From Methylotenera sp. (GTDB lineage Bacteria > Pseudomonadota > Gammaproteobacteria > Burkholderiales > Methylophilaceae), in NCBI GenBank assembly GCA_002928535.1, contig PERG01000019.1, positions 1-48,330 on the forward strand: a stretch of 48,330 bases of DNA, written 5' to 3'. Shown here piece after piece: positions 1-9,611 of this stretch. The stretch's first letter is position 1. Each line of letters opens with the position of its first letter. Made by a program: the position numbers and the translations under genes. The notes beneath the pieces were generated by a model. The model was given only the letters and a program-made list of their open reading frames with translations, was not told the origin of the DNA and searched no databases.

Positions 1-173
1 GCTAAATTTCAGCTGTACATGATGATGTTACTCTTGTTGAGACTAAGATTAACAGCTTTTGTTCGATTTTATTAAGCACGAATTCTCACTGTGATTCATC
101 GCACTCTATCTCTAGATGCAGCCTTAATAAAATAATTCAATAGTAAATTAATTATTTCTTGTTGCTTATCGTT

Positions 174-1583
174 TTAATTGATCGCATCAGCAATTCTTGC
201 CAAAGTTTGATCTTTGCCGAGCAAGGCCATCACTTGGTCAATACTTGGAGATTGGGCGTTGCCGGTAAGCGCTACGCGTAATGGCATTGCCACCTTTGGA
301 AACTTCAATTGATTTTGCGTGACTGCGGTCTCAATAGCCTGATGAATATGCTCTGGCTGCCACTCAACTTCCTTTAGCGCTTCCACCAAACCATTTAACA
401 CAGGCTTAATATCGGACGTGAGATGTTTTTCAACTGCCGTCTGGTCGAACACCGGGGGCTGATAAAAATAAGCGATGCTACTTGCTAGCTCGTTGAGTGT
501 ATGCACACGCTCTTTGTATAAATCAAGCACTGCATTTAACTGTGGAAACTGCTGCGCAAGGATATCCTGTAAGTGAATATTAAGTTTAGCCAAACGCTTT
601 TTGATGTCGATTGCCAGCACTGCAGAATCGGTCTGCTTGATGTAATGTGCATTCAGCCATCTAAGCTTTTCGGTATTAAATTGTGCAGCCGATGGTGTAA
701 TGTGATCCAAATCAAACCAGGCACAAAATTGCGCCATATCGAAAATCTCTTCATCGCCATGACTCCAGCCCAAGCGAGCCAGGTAATTCAGAACAGCTTC
801 CGGTAAATACCCGTCTTCATCGTATTGCATGACGCTGACCGCACCATGGCGCTTAGAAAGCTTCTGACCATCATCGCCCAAGATCATAGAAAGGTGTGCG
901 TATTGCGGGATAGTAGCGCCTAAAGCGTATAGCATGTTGATCTGGCGAGGTGTGTTATTCACATGATCGTCTCCACGAATCACTTGGGTAATGCCCATTT
1001 CCCAGTCGTCCACTACGACACAGAAATTATAAGTAGGCGTGCCGTCAGCACGCGCAATGACCAAGTCGTCCAGCTCCTGGTTGGCAATGCTGATCTCGCC
1101 CTTAACGAGGTCATGCCAAACCACATTGCCGGTTTGCGGGTTCTTGAAACGAATAACTGGTTGAATATCTGCAGGCGGCGTTGGTAAAACTTTACCTGCT
1201 TCCGGACGCCAGCGACCGTCGTAGCGCGGCTTGAGATTTTGCTGCATCTGGCTTTCACGCAAAGCTTCCAGCTCTTCTTTACTGCAATAGCAGTAATAAG
1301 CCGTACCTTCCTCCAGCATTTGCTTCAGGACGGCCTTATAGCGGTCCATGCGCTGCATTTGGTAAAAAGGGCCTTCATCGTAATCCAGACCCAACCACTG
1401 CATGCCATCTAGAATGGCTTGAACTGCTTCTGGAGTGCTACGTGCCACATCGGTATCTTCAATACGCAGGATAAAAGCACCTTGATGCTTTTTAGCATAT
1501 GCCCATGAAAATAACGCAGTGCGGGCACCGCCAATATGAAGAAATCCTGTAGGGCTAGGAGCAAATCGGGTACGTACAATCAT
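174..1583 (-). CDS. gltX: Glutamyl-tRNA synthetase
   Basis: Cytoplasmic class I aminoacyl-tRNA synthetase that charges tRNA-Glu with glutamate using ATP. The Rossmann-fold HIGH signature appears as HIGG at residues 16-19, and the KMSKS-equivalent KLSKR starts near residue 241 (followed by HGA). The length of 469 residues is normal for bacterial GltX. The N-terminus [10 protein letters not shown] is diagnostic of the GluRS/GlnRS family, so the ATG at 1583 is secure. The gene is transcribed away from the PilZ-like gene at 1735 and appears monocistronic here. A non-discriminating enzyme that also charges tRNA-Gln is possible, but the sequence alone does not show it. Confidence 0.97.
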   Translation of the reverse strand: MIVRTRFAPSPTGFLHIGGARTALFSWAYAKKHQGAFILRIEDTDVARSTPEAVQAILDGMQWLGLDYDEGPFYQMQRMDRYKAVLKQMLEEGTAYYCYCSKEELEALRESQMQQNLKPRYDGRWRPEAGKVLPTPPADIQPVIRFKNPQTGNVVWHDLVKGEISIANQELDDLVIARADGTPTYNFCVVVDDWEMGITQVIRGDDHVNNTPRQINMLYALGATIPQYAHLSMILGDDGQKLSKRHGAVSVMQYDEDGYLPEAVLNYLARLGWSHGDEEIFDMAQFCAWFDLDHITPSAAQFNTEKLRWLNAHYIKQTDSAVLAIDIKKRLAKLNIHLQDILAQQFPQLNAVLDLYKERVHTLNELASSIAYFYQPPVFDQTAVEKHLTSDIKPVLNGLVEALKEVEWQPEHIHQAIETAVTQNQLKFPKVAMPLRVALTGNAQSPSIDQVMALLGKDQTLARIADAIN

Positions 1584-1734
1584 TTTTGAATTTATTTGAA
1601 TATTAATAATCTATTTTAACATGCTATGACCGGAGCTCTCCTGGCTAGCGCGCTATTTGTAGAGTTTGAATAAAAATTATGCTATGTTAGTGCGGAATAA
1701 CAAAAAAATTAGGTGCTCAATTAAAGCATATTGA

Positions 1735-3348
1735 ATGAAAAACATTTTCCAAGAAATCATCGCCAATGTCTTTAGTGACATTCCGAGCAAACATACCGTC
1801 TGGCTAGACTCGATAGGTGATCAAGACGATTTGCTTGCACTCCACGCTGCTACATACGGACTTGAAAAAGCGTTATCCGACGCTAGCCTTAGTCCTCAAA
1901 CTTTATCCAAAATTCTTGATATAACCGAAGAAAAAAGTGCTCCGATATTATTGAGACTAAATGAGCAGTTCATTAAATTTGAATATATGGATGACAGTCT
2001 GGAAAATAATATTCTGGCCGTCGTATATGCATTTCATAAACAGTTATATAACAATTATATTTACTTATTTGATTACCATGCCAATCAGCCAGAAATGACT
2101 GATAGCGTCATTGCACCATTAATGCATAATGCTGTTAAGCAGACTTTTGAAATGCTCAAATGGCGTAGCTTTGTAAACTTCGGTCTGGCGCCAAAAATGT
2201 GGCTGCAGCTACATAGAATTTACAGTTTAGCTGCGAATTACGATTTACTCGAATCTACTTTAATAGAGCCTGATTTTGATCATCCAACCCCAACCTTAGC
2301 AGGCCGGCTGGTACAAACTTTTATGCTGGATAACTTGCAACAAGTGAATCTCAGCCGCATAGGGGTAGCAGTTGCTTGCAAACTATTGCAGAGCCAGTTG
2401 CTGCATGTAGACATATCGCAAGAACTTAACCCACTTAAATACCTGTTCTTTGTAGACATCGAAAAAGATGCGGGCGCTAAACGCATGCGCCATTTCACTC
2501 CTACTAATACCTGCATTTTTTGGCACATTGATAATGTAGAAACTTATATTGCAAATATTATTGAGCGCAAATTCAGCGCAAATTCTTTAGCCTTATTAGA
2601 TATTGAACCACACCACACTAAAGATGCAGTTGAAGCCCTGAATATTATCCATAGGGAATGGTCGCGCAAAGAATACCTACGTCAGCGCAGGAAAGAAGCA
2701 AGACATAAATTAACCACTACAGCGAATGTGGTGTATGGAATTCATGAGGTTTGCAAACGCATTTATGCACATGAAAACGGACGGTTAAACGGCGCTAGCC
2801 TTTCTGCCGATGGCAAAACTTTAGATGAGCGCTTAAAAGGCCACACGACCCAGATTGGCGAACCTAATGCAATAAAAGGAGGCCAAAATCATCATCATTG
2901 GGTGATCACGGATGAGAGCAACCAAGGACTAGGCGCCGTGGCGAACCGCGAATTAAATGCATGGATTAGCGTGGGGCAAATTTTGGGGTTAGTGCTTGCC
3001 AATGGTAAAAGTGAAGTGATCATTGGAGTGGTTAAGAGTACGCGACCTAAAACTAATCAACAAATGCAGGTAGGCATTGAGTTAATCTCTCGCCATGCCA
3101 AATGGGTACAACTTAAACCTACTGGCATGGTTCAGGCTGATAGTACACTGAGTGCTCATAACTTTGCAGCGTTGTATTTACCTCTAGAAGCAGGCGTGAC
3201 TTCAAACTCTGCATTATTAATTCCAAAGATTGAATTTATTCCAAATAGCCCCTATGAAATATCAATTTCGGGGATGATAGAACAGATCACATTAGGCGAG
3301 CCCATCGATAGTAAAGATGACTGGGTAAAAGTCATTTACCCACGATAA
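1735..3348 (+). CDS. Uncharacterised protein with PilZ-like motifs near the C-terminus
   Basis: A 537-residue soluble protein without a signal peptide or membrane segment. I do not recognise the family by name. The N-terminal 300 residues look helical. Residues 319-323 read RKEAR, fitting the PilZ RxxxR motif, and residues 393-398 read DESNQG, fitting the PilZ [D/N]xSxxG motif. After this come alternating hydrophobic residues consistent with a beta-barrel (ISVGQILGLV, then VGIELIS). The roughly 70 residues between the motifs exceed the usual short PilZ linker. A cyclic-di-GMP-responsive role is therefore inference. The gene is monocistronic and ends in a strong terminator. The start is an ATG following an A/T-rich leader without a strong Shine-Dalgarno sequence. 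Confidence 0.8.
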   Translation: MKNIFQEIIANVFSDIPSKHTVWLDSIGDQDDLLALHAATYGLEKALSDASLSPQTLSKILDITEEKSAPILLRLNEQFIKFEYMDDSLENNILAVVYAFHKQLYNNYIYLFDYHANQPEMTDSVIAPLMHNAVKQTFEMLKWRSFVNFGLAPKMWLQLHRIYSLAANYDLLESTLIEPDFDHPTPTLAGRLVQTFMLDNLQQVNLSRIGVAVACKLLQSQLLHVDISQELNPLKYLFFVDIEKDAGAKRMRHFTPTNTCIFWHIDNVETYIANIIERKFSANSLALLDIEPHHTKDAVEALNIIHREWSRKEYLRQRRKEARHKLTTTANVVYGIHEVCKRIYAHENGRLNGASLSADGKTLDERLKGHTTQIGEPNAIKGGQNHHHWVITDESNQGLGAVANRELNAWISVGQILGLVLANGKSEVIIGVVKSTRPKTNQQMQVGIELISRHAKWVQLKPTGMVQADSTLSAHNFAALYLPLEAGVTSNSALLIPKIEFIPNSPYEISISGMIEQITLGEPIDSKDDWVKVIYPR

Positions 3349-3449
3349 GTCGAACGTGGATAGGTCAAGCTTACCTTGGTGAGGCTAGACAAATGTATCA
3401 GTGAAGGCGTTTAGTCTAAATTTAGTGAGGTTTGATTTACTAAAGGCGT

Positions 3450-3488
3450 AAAGCGATATGAGATTAGATTCATGTCGCTTTTTTTTTA
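3450..3488 (+). terminator. Rho-independent terminator after the PilZ-like gene
   Basis: A 12-bp stem (3450-3461 with 3470-3481, one G-U pair) with an 8-nt loop is followed by a run of T residues to 3487. It lies about 100 bp beyond the stop at 3348. The T-run is on the plus strand, so it should stop transcription from the left. It also separates this gene from the convergent efflux operon. Confidence 0.85.
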
Positions 3489-3515
3489 CAAGCTACAATT
3501 GATTTGATTATTCAA

Positions 3516-4958
3516 CTATGGCGTGAGTTTAGCGCTCTTTTCATCAGGCTGCCAACCGCCACCCAATGCTTTAAATAACTCGACTGTTGCTGTTAAGCGC
3601 GCTTGACGGCTGGCAATAAATGCAATCGCGGTATCGTTATAGACACGTTGTGCATCTAATACATCTAAATAAGCCGAGTAGCCGGATTTATAACGGTTTT
3701 CCGACACCTGCAATGCTTTCCTAGCCGCTTCCTCACCTTGTTTCAATGCGGCTTCCCGCTCAGATTGCTGCCTCAAATTCACCAAAGCATCGTTCACTTC
3801 CTTGAAGGCGTTGCGAATCGAACCTTCATAATTGGCAAACGCTTGTTTTTGCCTTGCACTGGCTTGGTCAACACGGGCATTCAAGCGACCAGAATCAAAG
3901 ATCGGCAAAGTTAAGCCAACACCACCGGTCCAGATCCGCGCGGGGGATGTTAGCAACTCCTTCAACGCCAGGCTTTCTCCACCGAAACCAGCGGTTAAGG
4001 AAATGGTCGGATACAGCGCCGCTTTAGCTACGCCGATATTGGCATTGGCAGCAATCATCTGCTGCTCCGCATCCCGTACATCCGGACGTGCTTCCATCAG
4101 GCGTGAAGGCAACCCTACCGGTGGCGTTGGCGGAATAGGCAAGGTGTTGATATCGGCTTTAGCGATATCCAGATCGAGCACCCCTGTCAGCACAGCCAGT
4201 TGATGTAAGGTAATCGCACGTAATCGATTTAACTCCGCCAGTTGCGCCCTTAAGTTAGCGGTAGCGACTTCTGCCTGGTGTACATCAAGTGCTGAGGCAA
4301 CACCACCTTCCAAGCGGCGTTTAGTCAGCGCGAGGCTGTCTTCACGACTTTTCAAGCTGTCTTGTGACACTGCAATCTGCGATTCCAGACTACGTAATAT
4401 CAAATAGTTATTCACCACTTGACTGGCTAAAGACAATTGCACAGTATCTTTTGCATAGCGGGTAGCTAAAGCTTGTGCGCGTGCAGATTCTTTCGCACGG
4501 CGCAATTTACCCCAAAAGTCGATCTCGAACGAAGTACCCAGTTGCACAATGTAGTTGTTGCGCGGATTGCCGGCAAACACCGGGAAAGCACCTGCTTCAG
4601 TTACCCGTGTGCGCGTTGCATCCGCATCCAAGTTAACTTGTGGAAACAAGAAAGCCCCAGCTTCACGCATGACTGCGTCAGCTTCCTCAATCCGTGCAGC
4701 AGCGAGTTGAAGATCCGTATTGTTTTGCAAACTTTTTTCGACCAGGTCATTCAGTGCCGGATCCTGGTACAAAGTCCACCAATTGCTGATGACCTGGGCG
4801 TTGGCATCGACACTGCCGACTTGCGGCTGCGAATATTGCCCAGGTACTGCAACTGCAGGGCGTTTATAATCCGGCCAAATCGAGCATGCCGACAGTATGG
4901 CCGTCATTAACCCTAATTGGGCTAGTCTAAAAGTTGTAGATTTAATCTGCGGCATCAT
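3516..4958 (-). CDS. RND efflux outer membrane lipoprotein (OprM/NodT family)
   Basis: Outer membrane channel of a tripartite multidrug pump; a trimeric barrel with a periplasmic alpha-tunnel is known for the family. The N-terminus carries a signal peptide with lipobox LSAC (cysteine near residue 25), so it should be a lipoprotein. The duplicated TolC-like repeats are visible, including the family segment ANANIGVAKAALYPTISL and the SGYSAYLDVLDAQR segment. The 480-residue length is typical. It is the last gene of the operon: its ATG at 4958 overlaps the TGA of the pump gene in an ATGATG arrangement, so translation is probably coupled. Which drugs are exported cannot be read from the sequence. 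Confidence 0.94.
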   Translation of the reverse strand: MMPQIKSTTFRLAQLGLMTAILSACSIWPDYKRPAVAVPGQYSQPQVGSVDANAQVISNWWTLYQDPALNDLVEKSLQNNTDLQLAAARIEEADAVMREAGAFLFPQVNLDADATRTRVTEAGAFPVFAGNPRNNYIVQLGTSFEIDFWGKLRRAKESARAQALATRYAKDTVQLSLASQVVNNYLILRSLESQIAVSQDSLKSREDSLALTKRRLEGGVASALDVHQAEVATANLRAQLAELNRLRAITLHQLAVLTGVLDLDIAKADINTLPIPPTPPVGLPSRLMEARPDVRDAEQQMIAANANIGVAKAALYPTISLTAGFGGESLALKELLTSPARIWTGGVGLTLPIFDSGRLNARVDQASARQKQAFANYEGSIRNAFKEVNDALVNLRQQSEREAALKQGEEAARKALQVSENRYKSGYSAYLDVLDAQRVYNDTAIAFIASRQARLTATVELFKALGGGWQPDEKSAKLTP

Positions 4959-7900
4959 ACTGTATCCTTTGCATGTGGCTCAGCATGACTTGAACCATTA
5001 CCATTTTCTAAAAGCTTGTCGTGATGCTTCCTGTCGACGTTTTTGTTACTAAGCCATGTGAAGAACATCGGGATAAAGATCGTCGCAACGAAAGTCGCAA
5101 GCAACATACCGCCGAACACACCTGTACCCATAGAGCGGCGAGCGGCCGAACCTGCACCAGTTGCAACGACCAATGGCACGATACCCAATACAAATGCCAT
5201 GGATGTCATCACGATTGGACGGAACCGCAGACGGGCCGCCTCTAGCGCCGCATCCATAATAGTCGCGCCCTCTTCCATTTTTTGGCTAGCGAATTCAACA
5301 ATCAGAATCGCATTTTTCGCAGCCAGGCCAATCAAGGTGATCAAGCCAATCTGAAAATAAATATCATTCGGCATACCACGGAATAACACGGCCATTAAAG
5401 CACCTGCCAAGGCGAAAGGGACTGCCATAATCACGGCTAACGGTAAGGCCCAAGTCTCGAATTGTGCAGCCAAGATCAGGAACACCATAATCATGGCAAA
5501 GCCGAATGCGAAGATAGCCGCGGAACCCGTGCGTTTCTCTTGATAGGCCTGGCCTGTCCAAGCGATTTGGTAACCATCCGGCAAGCTCTGCTCAGCGATT
5601 TTTTCTACCATCTCAATCGCTTCACCAGAGCTGATGCCAGGCGCACCGCCACCTAATACCTTGGCAGAAATCAAACCGTTATAACGCTCAAGCTGCTCCG
5701 CACCGACGATATTTTTCACAGTGCTTAATGCTGATAATGGCACCATGGCATTAGTGCTTGAGCGTACATACACTTTGCCCAAGTCTTCTGCCTTCATACG
5801 GTACTCAGCCTCAGCCTGCAATTGCACGCGGTAAGTACGGCCAGATTTGTTAAAGTCGTTTACATACAATGAACCCATAGTACTTTGCAGCGTGGCATAG
5901 ATATCCGCCACTCTTACGCCTTGTGCAATTGCCTTTGCTTCATCAACCTCAACAAATAGTTGTGGCACCGTTGGACGGAAGAAAGTATTGATACCAGCTA
6001 ACCCTTTTTCAGCACGTAGCGCATCAATAAAATTATTGGTCACGGCTGATAACTTCATCGGATCAGAGTCATTCCGGCTTTGTACATAGACTTCAAAGCC
6101 ACCGGAGCTGCCCAAACCGCGGATTGCCGGTGGGTTAAACGCAATGGCCATCCCATCTGGTTGCTGCGCACCGATACCGAATAATTTGGCTACAATTTCG
6201 TCTGCCGTGGTTTCACGCTCAGCCCAATCTTTTAACCGAACAAACATGGTAGCCGCACTGGTTTTATTACCGCCACCAATCAAGTCAAAGCCATAGACGG
6301 AGAATTCAAATGCAGTCGCAGGATCTTTAGCGATTTCTGCACGCACTGCTTCTGTCGTCTTGGTCGTACGGCTTAAAGTCGCGCCATCCGGCATAATCAC
6401 GGCCGTCACCACATAGCCCTGGTCTTCTGCAGGCACAAAACTGCCTGGCACGGTACGCAGCAAAATAATCACCAGCAAAATAATGGCTGAGAACACGACC
6501 GTACCGATGATGCGGTGATGCAATGTTAGGTTCACCACGCGTGAATAAAAATTGGTCAGACGCGTGAACCCGCTGTTGAACGGTTTAAAGAATTTAGATT
6601 CGCCGTGTACCGATTTCAATAAAATCGCACATAAGGCCGGTGTCAGCGTTAATGCTACCACGCCGGAAATCACCACAGCGACTGCGACGGTCACGGCAAA
6701 TTGACGGTACATCTCACCAGCGATACCACCGAGGAAAGCCACTGGTACGAATACCGCACACAATACCAGCACGATAGCAACTACCGCGGCACTCACCTGC
6801 TCCATAGACTTCACCGCCGCTTTAATAGGCGATAGCTTTTCTTCCGTCATCAGCCGTTCGACGTTTTCCAGCACCACAATCGCGTCATCGACCACAATAC
6901 CGATAGATAGCACCATGGCGAACAGGGTCAACGTATTAATCGAGAAACCGAATATCCACAAGCCTGCAAATGTACCGATCAATGAGATTGGCACCGCGAT
7001 CAATGGAATCAAAGTCGCGCGCCAGCTTTGCAGGAACACAAATACAACCAGCACCACTAATAACATGGCTTCACCTAGGGTTTTCACCACTTCCCAGATC
7101 GAAGCCTTCACGAAATCACTGGTGTCATAAGGTACTTCCCAATCTACACCTTCCGGGAAGCGCTCTTTCAGCTCAGCCATTTTGACTTTAATCGCTTCAG
7201 CAGTATCAAGCGCATTCGCACCTGTTTGCAGGAAAATCGGAATACCAACACCAGGCAAGCCATCCAATGCCGTACGCACGTTATAAGTTTGCGCACCCAA
7301 TTCAATCCGTGCGACATCTTTAAGGCGTAATACCCCTCTTTGGCCATCGGCACGGATAATGATGTTGCCGAATTCGGATGGATCGACTAAGCGCCCTTTT
7401 GCCGTCACGGTGTAAACCAATTGCTGTGTTGAAGGAGACGGCTCCTGACCGATTTTACCAGCAGCATATTGCGCATTTTGTGCCTGGATCGCAGTAGCAA
7501 TATCAGTCGTCGTAATGCCGAGTTGCGCCATACGATCCGGTTTTAACCAGATGCGCATGGAGTAATCCTGCGCGCCAAAAATAATGGCATCGCCCACACC
7601 TTTGATGCGTTTTAACTCATCCAGAACGTTAAGCGTCGCGTAGTTACTGAGATAAAGCGGATCATATTTTTTTTGCTTGTCGGTCAACATCACAACCAGC
7701 AGGATGTCGTTCGAACGTTTTTGTACGACCAAGCCAGTGCGGCGGACTTCATCCGGCAAACGCGGTAAAGCAATATTCACACGGTTGCTGACGTTAAAGG
7801 TCGCCTGGTTAATATCGGTACCAACTTCAAAAGTCGCGGTAATCGTTAGCGTGCCGCTTGAGTCAGCACTGGAGTTAAAGTACAGCAAACCTTCAACACC

Positions 7901-8110
7901 ACTAAGTTGCTCTTCAATCGGGGCCGCAACGGTTTTAGAAAGCGTATCCGCACTTGCGCCAGGATAGGTCGCCGTAATCAGCACGGTAGGCGGGGCGATC
8001 TGGGGATATTGTGCAATTGGCAGTTTTAATGCTGCAGCCAGGCCCGCCAGAATGATAATGATGGACAATACCGAGGCGAAGATGGGCCTTGTAATAAAAA
8101 ATTTAGACAT
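4955..8110 (-). CDS. RND multidrug efflux pump, HAE1 family (AcrB/MexB type)
   Basis: Inner membrane proton-driven exporter of 1051 residues, the normal AcrB size. It shows the N-terminal FFITRPIFASVLSI helix and the paired proton-relay aspartates at residues 408-409 in the segment GIVVDDAIVVLENVERL. The late helix containing LIGLAAKNAILIVEFA supplies the conserved lysine. Two large periplasmic loops separate helices 1-2 and 7-8, as expected for a hydrophobe/amphiphile pump. It sits 14 bp after the adaptor gene and overlaps the outer membrane factor gene, giving a complete pump operon. Heavy-metal (CzcA) pumps have different signatures in the helix 4 region, so HAE1 is the better class. Confidence 0.97.
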   Translation of the reverse strand: MSKFFITRPIFASVLSIIIILAGLAAALKLPIAQYPQIAPPTVLITATYPGASADTLSKTVAAPIEEQLSGVEGLLYFNSSADSSGTLTITATFEVGTDINQATFNVSNRVNIALPRLPDEVRRTGLVVQKRSNDILLVVMLTDKQKKYDPLYLSNYATLNVLDELKRIKGVGDAIIFGAQDYSMRIWLKPDRMAQLGITTTDIATAIQAQNAQYAAGKIGQEPSPSTQQLVYTVTAKGRLVDPSEFGNIIIRADGQRGVLRLKDVARIELGAQTYNVRTALDGLPGVGIPIFLQTGANALDTAEAIKVKMAELKERFPEGVDWEVPYDTSDFVKASIWEVVKTLGEAMLLVVLVVFVFLQSWRATLIPLIAVPISLIGTFAGLWIFGFSINTLTLFAMVLSIGIVVDDAIVVLENVERLMTEEKLSPIKAAVKSMEQVSAAVVAIVLVLCAVFVPVAFLGGIAGEMYRQFAVTVAVAVVISGVVALTLTPALCAILLKSVHGESKFFKPFNSGFTRLTNFYSRVVNLTLHHRIIGTVVFSAIILLVIILLRTVPGSFVPAEDQGYVVTAVIMPDGATLSRTTKTTEAVRAEIAKDPATAFEFSVYGFDLIGGGNKTSAATMFVRLKDWAERETTADEIVAKLFGIGAQQPDGMAIAFNPPAIRGLGSSGGFEVYVQSRNDSDPMKLSAVTNNFIDALRAEKGLAGINTFFRPTVPQLFVEVDEAKAIAQGVRVADIYATLQSTMGSLYVNDFNKSGRTYRVQLQAEAEYRMKAEDLGKVYVRSSTNAMVPLSALSTVKNIVGAEQLERYNGLISAKVLGGGAPGISSGEAIEMVEKIAEQSLPDGYQIAWTGQAYQEKRTGSAAIFAFGFAMIMVFLILAAQFETWALPLAVIMAVPFALAGALMAVLFRGMPNDIYFQIGLITLIGLAAKNAILIVEFASQKMEEGATIMDAALEAARLRFRPIVMTSMAFVLGIVPLVVATGAGSAARRSMGTGVFGGMLLATFVATIFIPMFFTWLSNKNVDRKHHDKLLENGNGSSHAEPHAKDTV

Positions 8111-8124
8111 GAGGTTTTTCTCGC

Positions 8125-9408
8125 TTAGGCTTTATGGGCTGGCTGATGTGCGCTAACTTTTGCGGCTGGTTTTACAGTGGTGGGTTCTGTAGCCTCCGTC
8201 TGTTGGGCTTTGGCTGGAGCACCTGTAGCTTGGGGCGCAGATGGCGCTTCAGCAGCCGCTTTCGGCGACACTGGTGCACCGGGGCGCAGTTTAATAATAT
8301 TGTCTGTAATGACTTTATCGCCGGCATTTAGGCCACTCAGCACCACCCAGTTTTGTCCTACCCAATTACCGGTAACGATCGGTTTAATTGTCGCCTGATT
8401 ATTGGCATCTGCAACATATACAAATTTGCCCTGGTCATTATTAACCACGGCCGTTTGCGGCACTACGAACACACCACCCTGCTCGCCAGTCGTGACACGC
8501 ACTCTCACAAACTGCCCAGGCAATAAACTTTTATCGTTGTTTTCAAAAGCAGCGCGTAATTGTTGTGTACCTAATTGTGGATCAATCGTGCTGGCTGCGA
8601 AATTCAATTTACCTTTTTTCGGATATTCCTTGCCATCCGGTAATATGAGTTTCACTTCTTTAACATTGCTTTGCGTTAAACGGCCGCCCAATGCCGCAAG
8701 CTCATTGTCAGATAAACTGAATCGTACCCAGATAGGGGTGAGTTGACTGACGGTAGTTAATAAGCTGGAGTTCGCGCTGACGAGCGCGCCTTCGGAAAAC
8801 TCAAAGCGCCCTGCTACACCTGCTATTGGTGAAGTTACGGTGGTATAAGACAGGTTTAATTCCGCTTCACGAACGTTTGCTTCATATTGCGCCAAAGCTG
8901 CACGGGCCAGTGCATTGTCAGAGGAGGCATTGTCCGCTTCCCGTTCGCTGATAGACTGCGTAGCGAGTAGACCTTGTAAGCGCTGAGACTCACGTTGCGT
9001 TTGCTCAACACGGGCGCGTTGTTGAGCGAGTTGTGCTTTCGCATTAGATAATGCAATTTGGAATGGAACCGGGTCTATAAGGAACATCGCCTGACCAGCT
9101 TGGATGGTTGCACCTTCTTCAAACAATTTTTTGAGCAAAATGCCGCCAACACGTGGTCGAATTTCCACTTCCTTAGCGCCTTCTGTTTGCGCAACAGCTT
9201 CTGCGCTTATAGGGACACTGGTAGGTTGCAAGGTAATGACACTGACTGGCATCGCCAGCATTTGGGGTTGTGCAGTGGCGTCATCTTTTTTGCCACATCC
9301 TAAAAATGCAATGCTTGAAACTAACGCGACCATCGCTATTTTGCTGAAAGAGGCTTTGGAGTTGAAATTTACAGAAAGTTTATGCTGCGTGGGTGCGTTA
9401 GCGACCAT
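8125..9408 (-). CDS. RND efflux periplasmic adaptor (AcrA/MexA type membrane fusion protein)
   Basis: Periplasmic adaptor joining the AcrB-type pump to its outer membrane channel. A hydrophobic N-terminal helix ends in AFLGC, a probable lipidation site (cysteine near residue 38). Then follow the lipoyl/barrel-sandwich half (VRPRVGGI-like segment EIRPRVGGILLKKLFEEGA), a coiled-coil hairpin rich in Q/R/E, the second lipoyl half (LSYTTVTSPIAGVAGR) and the beta-barrel. The C-terminal 50 residues are rich in Ala, Pro and Thr and vary widely in this family. ATG at 9408 follows a good GGAG ribosome site. It is the first gene of the operon and is probably repressed by the divergent TetR protein. Confidence 0.95.
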   Translation of the reverse strand: MVANAPTQHKLSVNFNSKASFSKIAMVALVSSIAFLGCGKKDDATAQPQMLAMPVSVITLQPTSVPISAEAVAQTEGAKEVEIRPRVGGILLKKLFEEGATIQAGQAMFLIDPVPFQIALSNAKAQLAQQRARVEQTQRESQRLQGLLATQSISEREADNASSDNALARAALAQYEANVREAELNLSYTTVTSPIAGVAGRFEFSEGALVSANSSLLTTVSQLTPIWVRFSLSDNELAALGGRLTQSNVKEVKLILPDGKEYPKKGKLNFAASTIDPQLGTQQLRAAFENNDKSLLPGQFVRVRVTTGEQGGVFVVPQTAVVNNDQGKFVYVADANNQATIKPIVTGNWVGQNWVVLSGLNAGDKVITDNIIKLRPGAPVSPKAAAEAPSAPQATGAPAKAQQTEATEPTTVKPAAKVSAHQPAHKA

Positions 9409-9483
9409 GGTGACTCCGTTTTTAATTTTATCTATGTTGCTAATTAATAAGCATAATTTATTTATTTAAATTAAATATACTAT

Positions 9484-9507
9484 TGCTTACATTCACAAAT
9501 GTATGTA
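9484..9507. promoter_or_regulatory. AcrR-like operator 1
   Basis: Read on the minus strand, this 24-bp site begins TACATACATT and continues TGTGAATGTA. From memory it matches the E. coli AcrR operator palindrome at 22 of 24 positions, the mismatches being in the last half-site. It lies in the 203-bp spacer between the adaptor gene (minus) and the TetR-family gene (plus), where an autoregulating efflux repressor should bind. Confidence 0.75.
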
Positions 9508-9510
9508 TAT

Positions 9511-9534
9511 TATATACAAACAAGAATGTATGTA
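9511..9534. promoter_or_regulatory. AcrR-like operator 2
   Basis: A second 24-bp near-palindrome. It also reads TACATACATT on the minus strand, and about 19 of 24 positions agree with the remembered E. coli AcrR site. Its centre is 27 bp from that of operator 1, so two repressor dimers may bind side by side. The outer half is more degenerate (TATATA). Confidence 0.62.
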
Positions 9535-9611
9535 AATAAGTTTTCGGGAAAACGTAAGAAATAACTTAGTGAATATAAAATGATGGAAGTTGCAGTGCGA
9601 GAGAAAATGGA

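Noticed and set aside
1-173. Possible gene remnant or RNA at the left edge
   Set aside because: I found no convincing open frame, tRNA fold or terminator in this stretch.
4473-4910. 145-codon plus-strand frame within the outer membrane factor gene
   Set aside because: It is antisense to conserved lipoprotein sequence; the length is explained by codon bias of the true strand.
5021-5354. Open frames on the plus strand opposite the RND pump gene
   Set aside because: They are antisense shadows of a clearly conserved coding sequence and show no ribosome site or recognisable protein.
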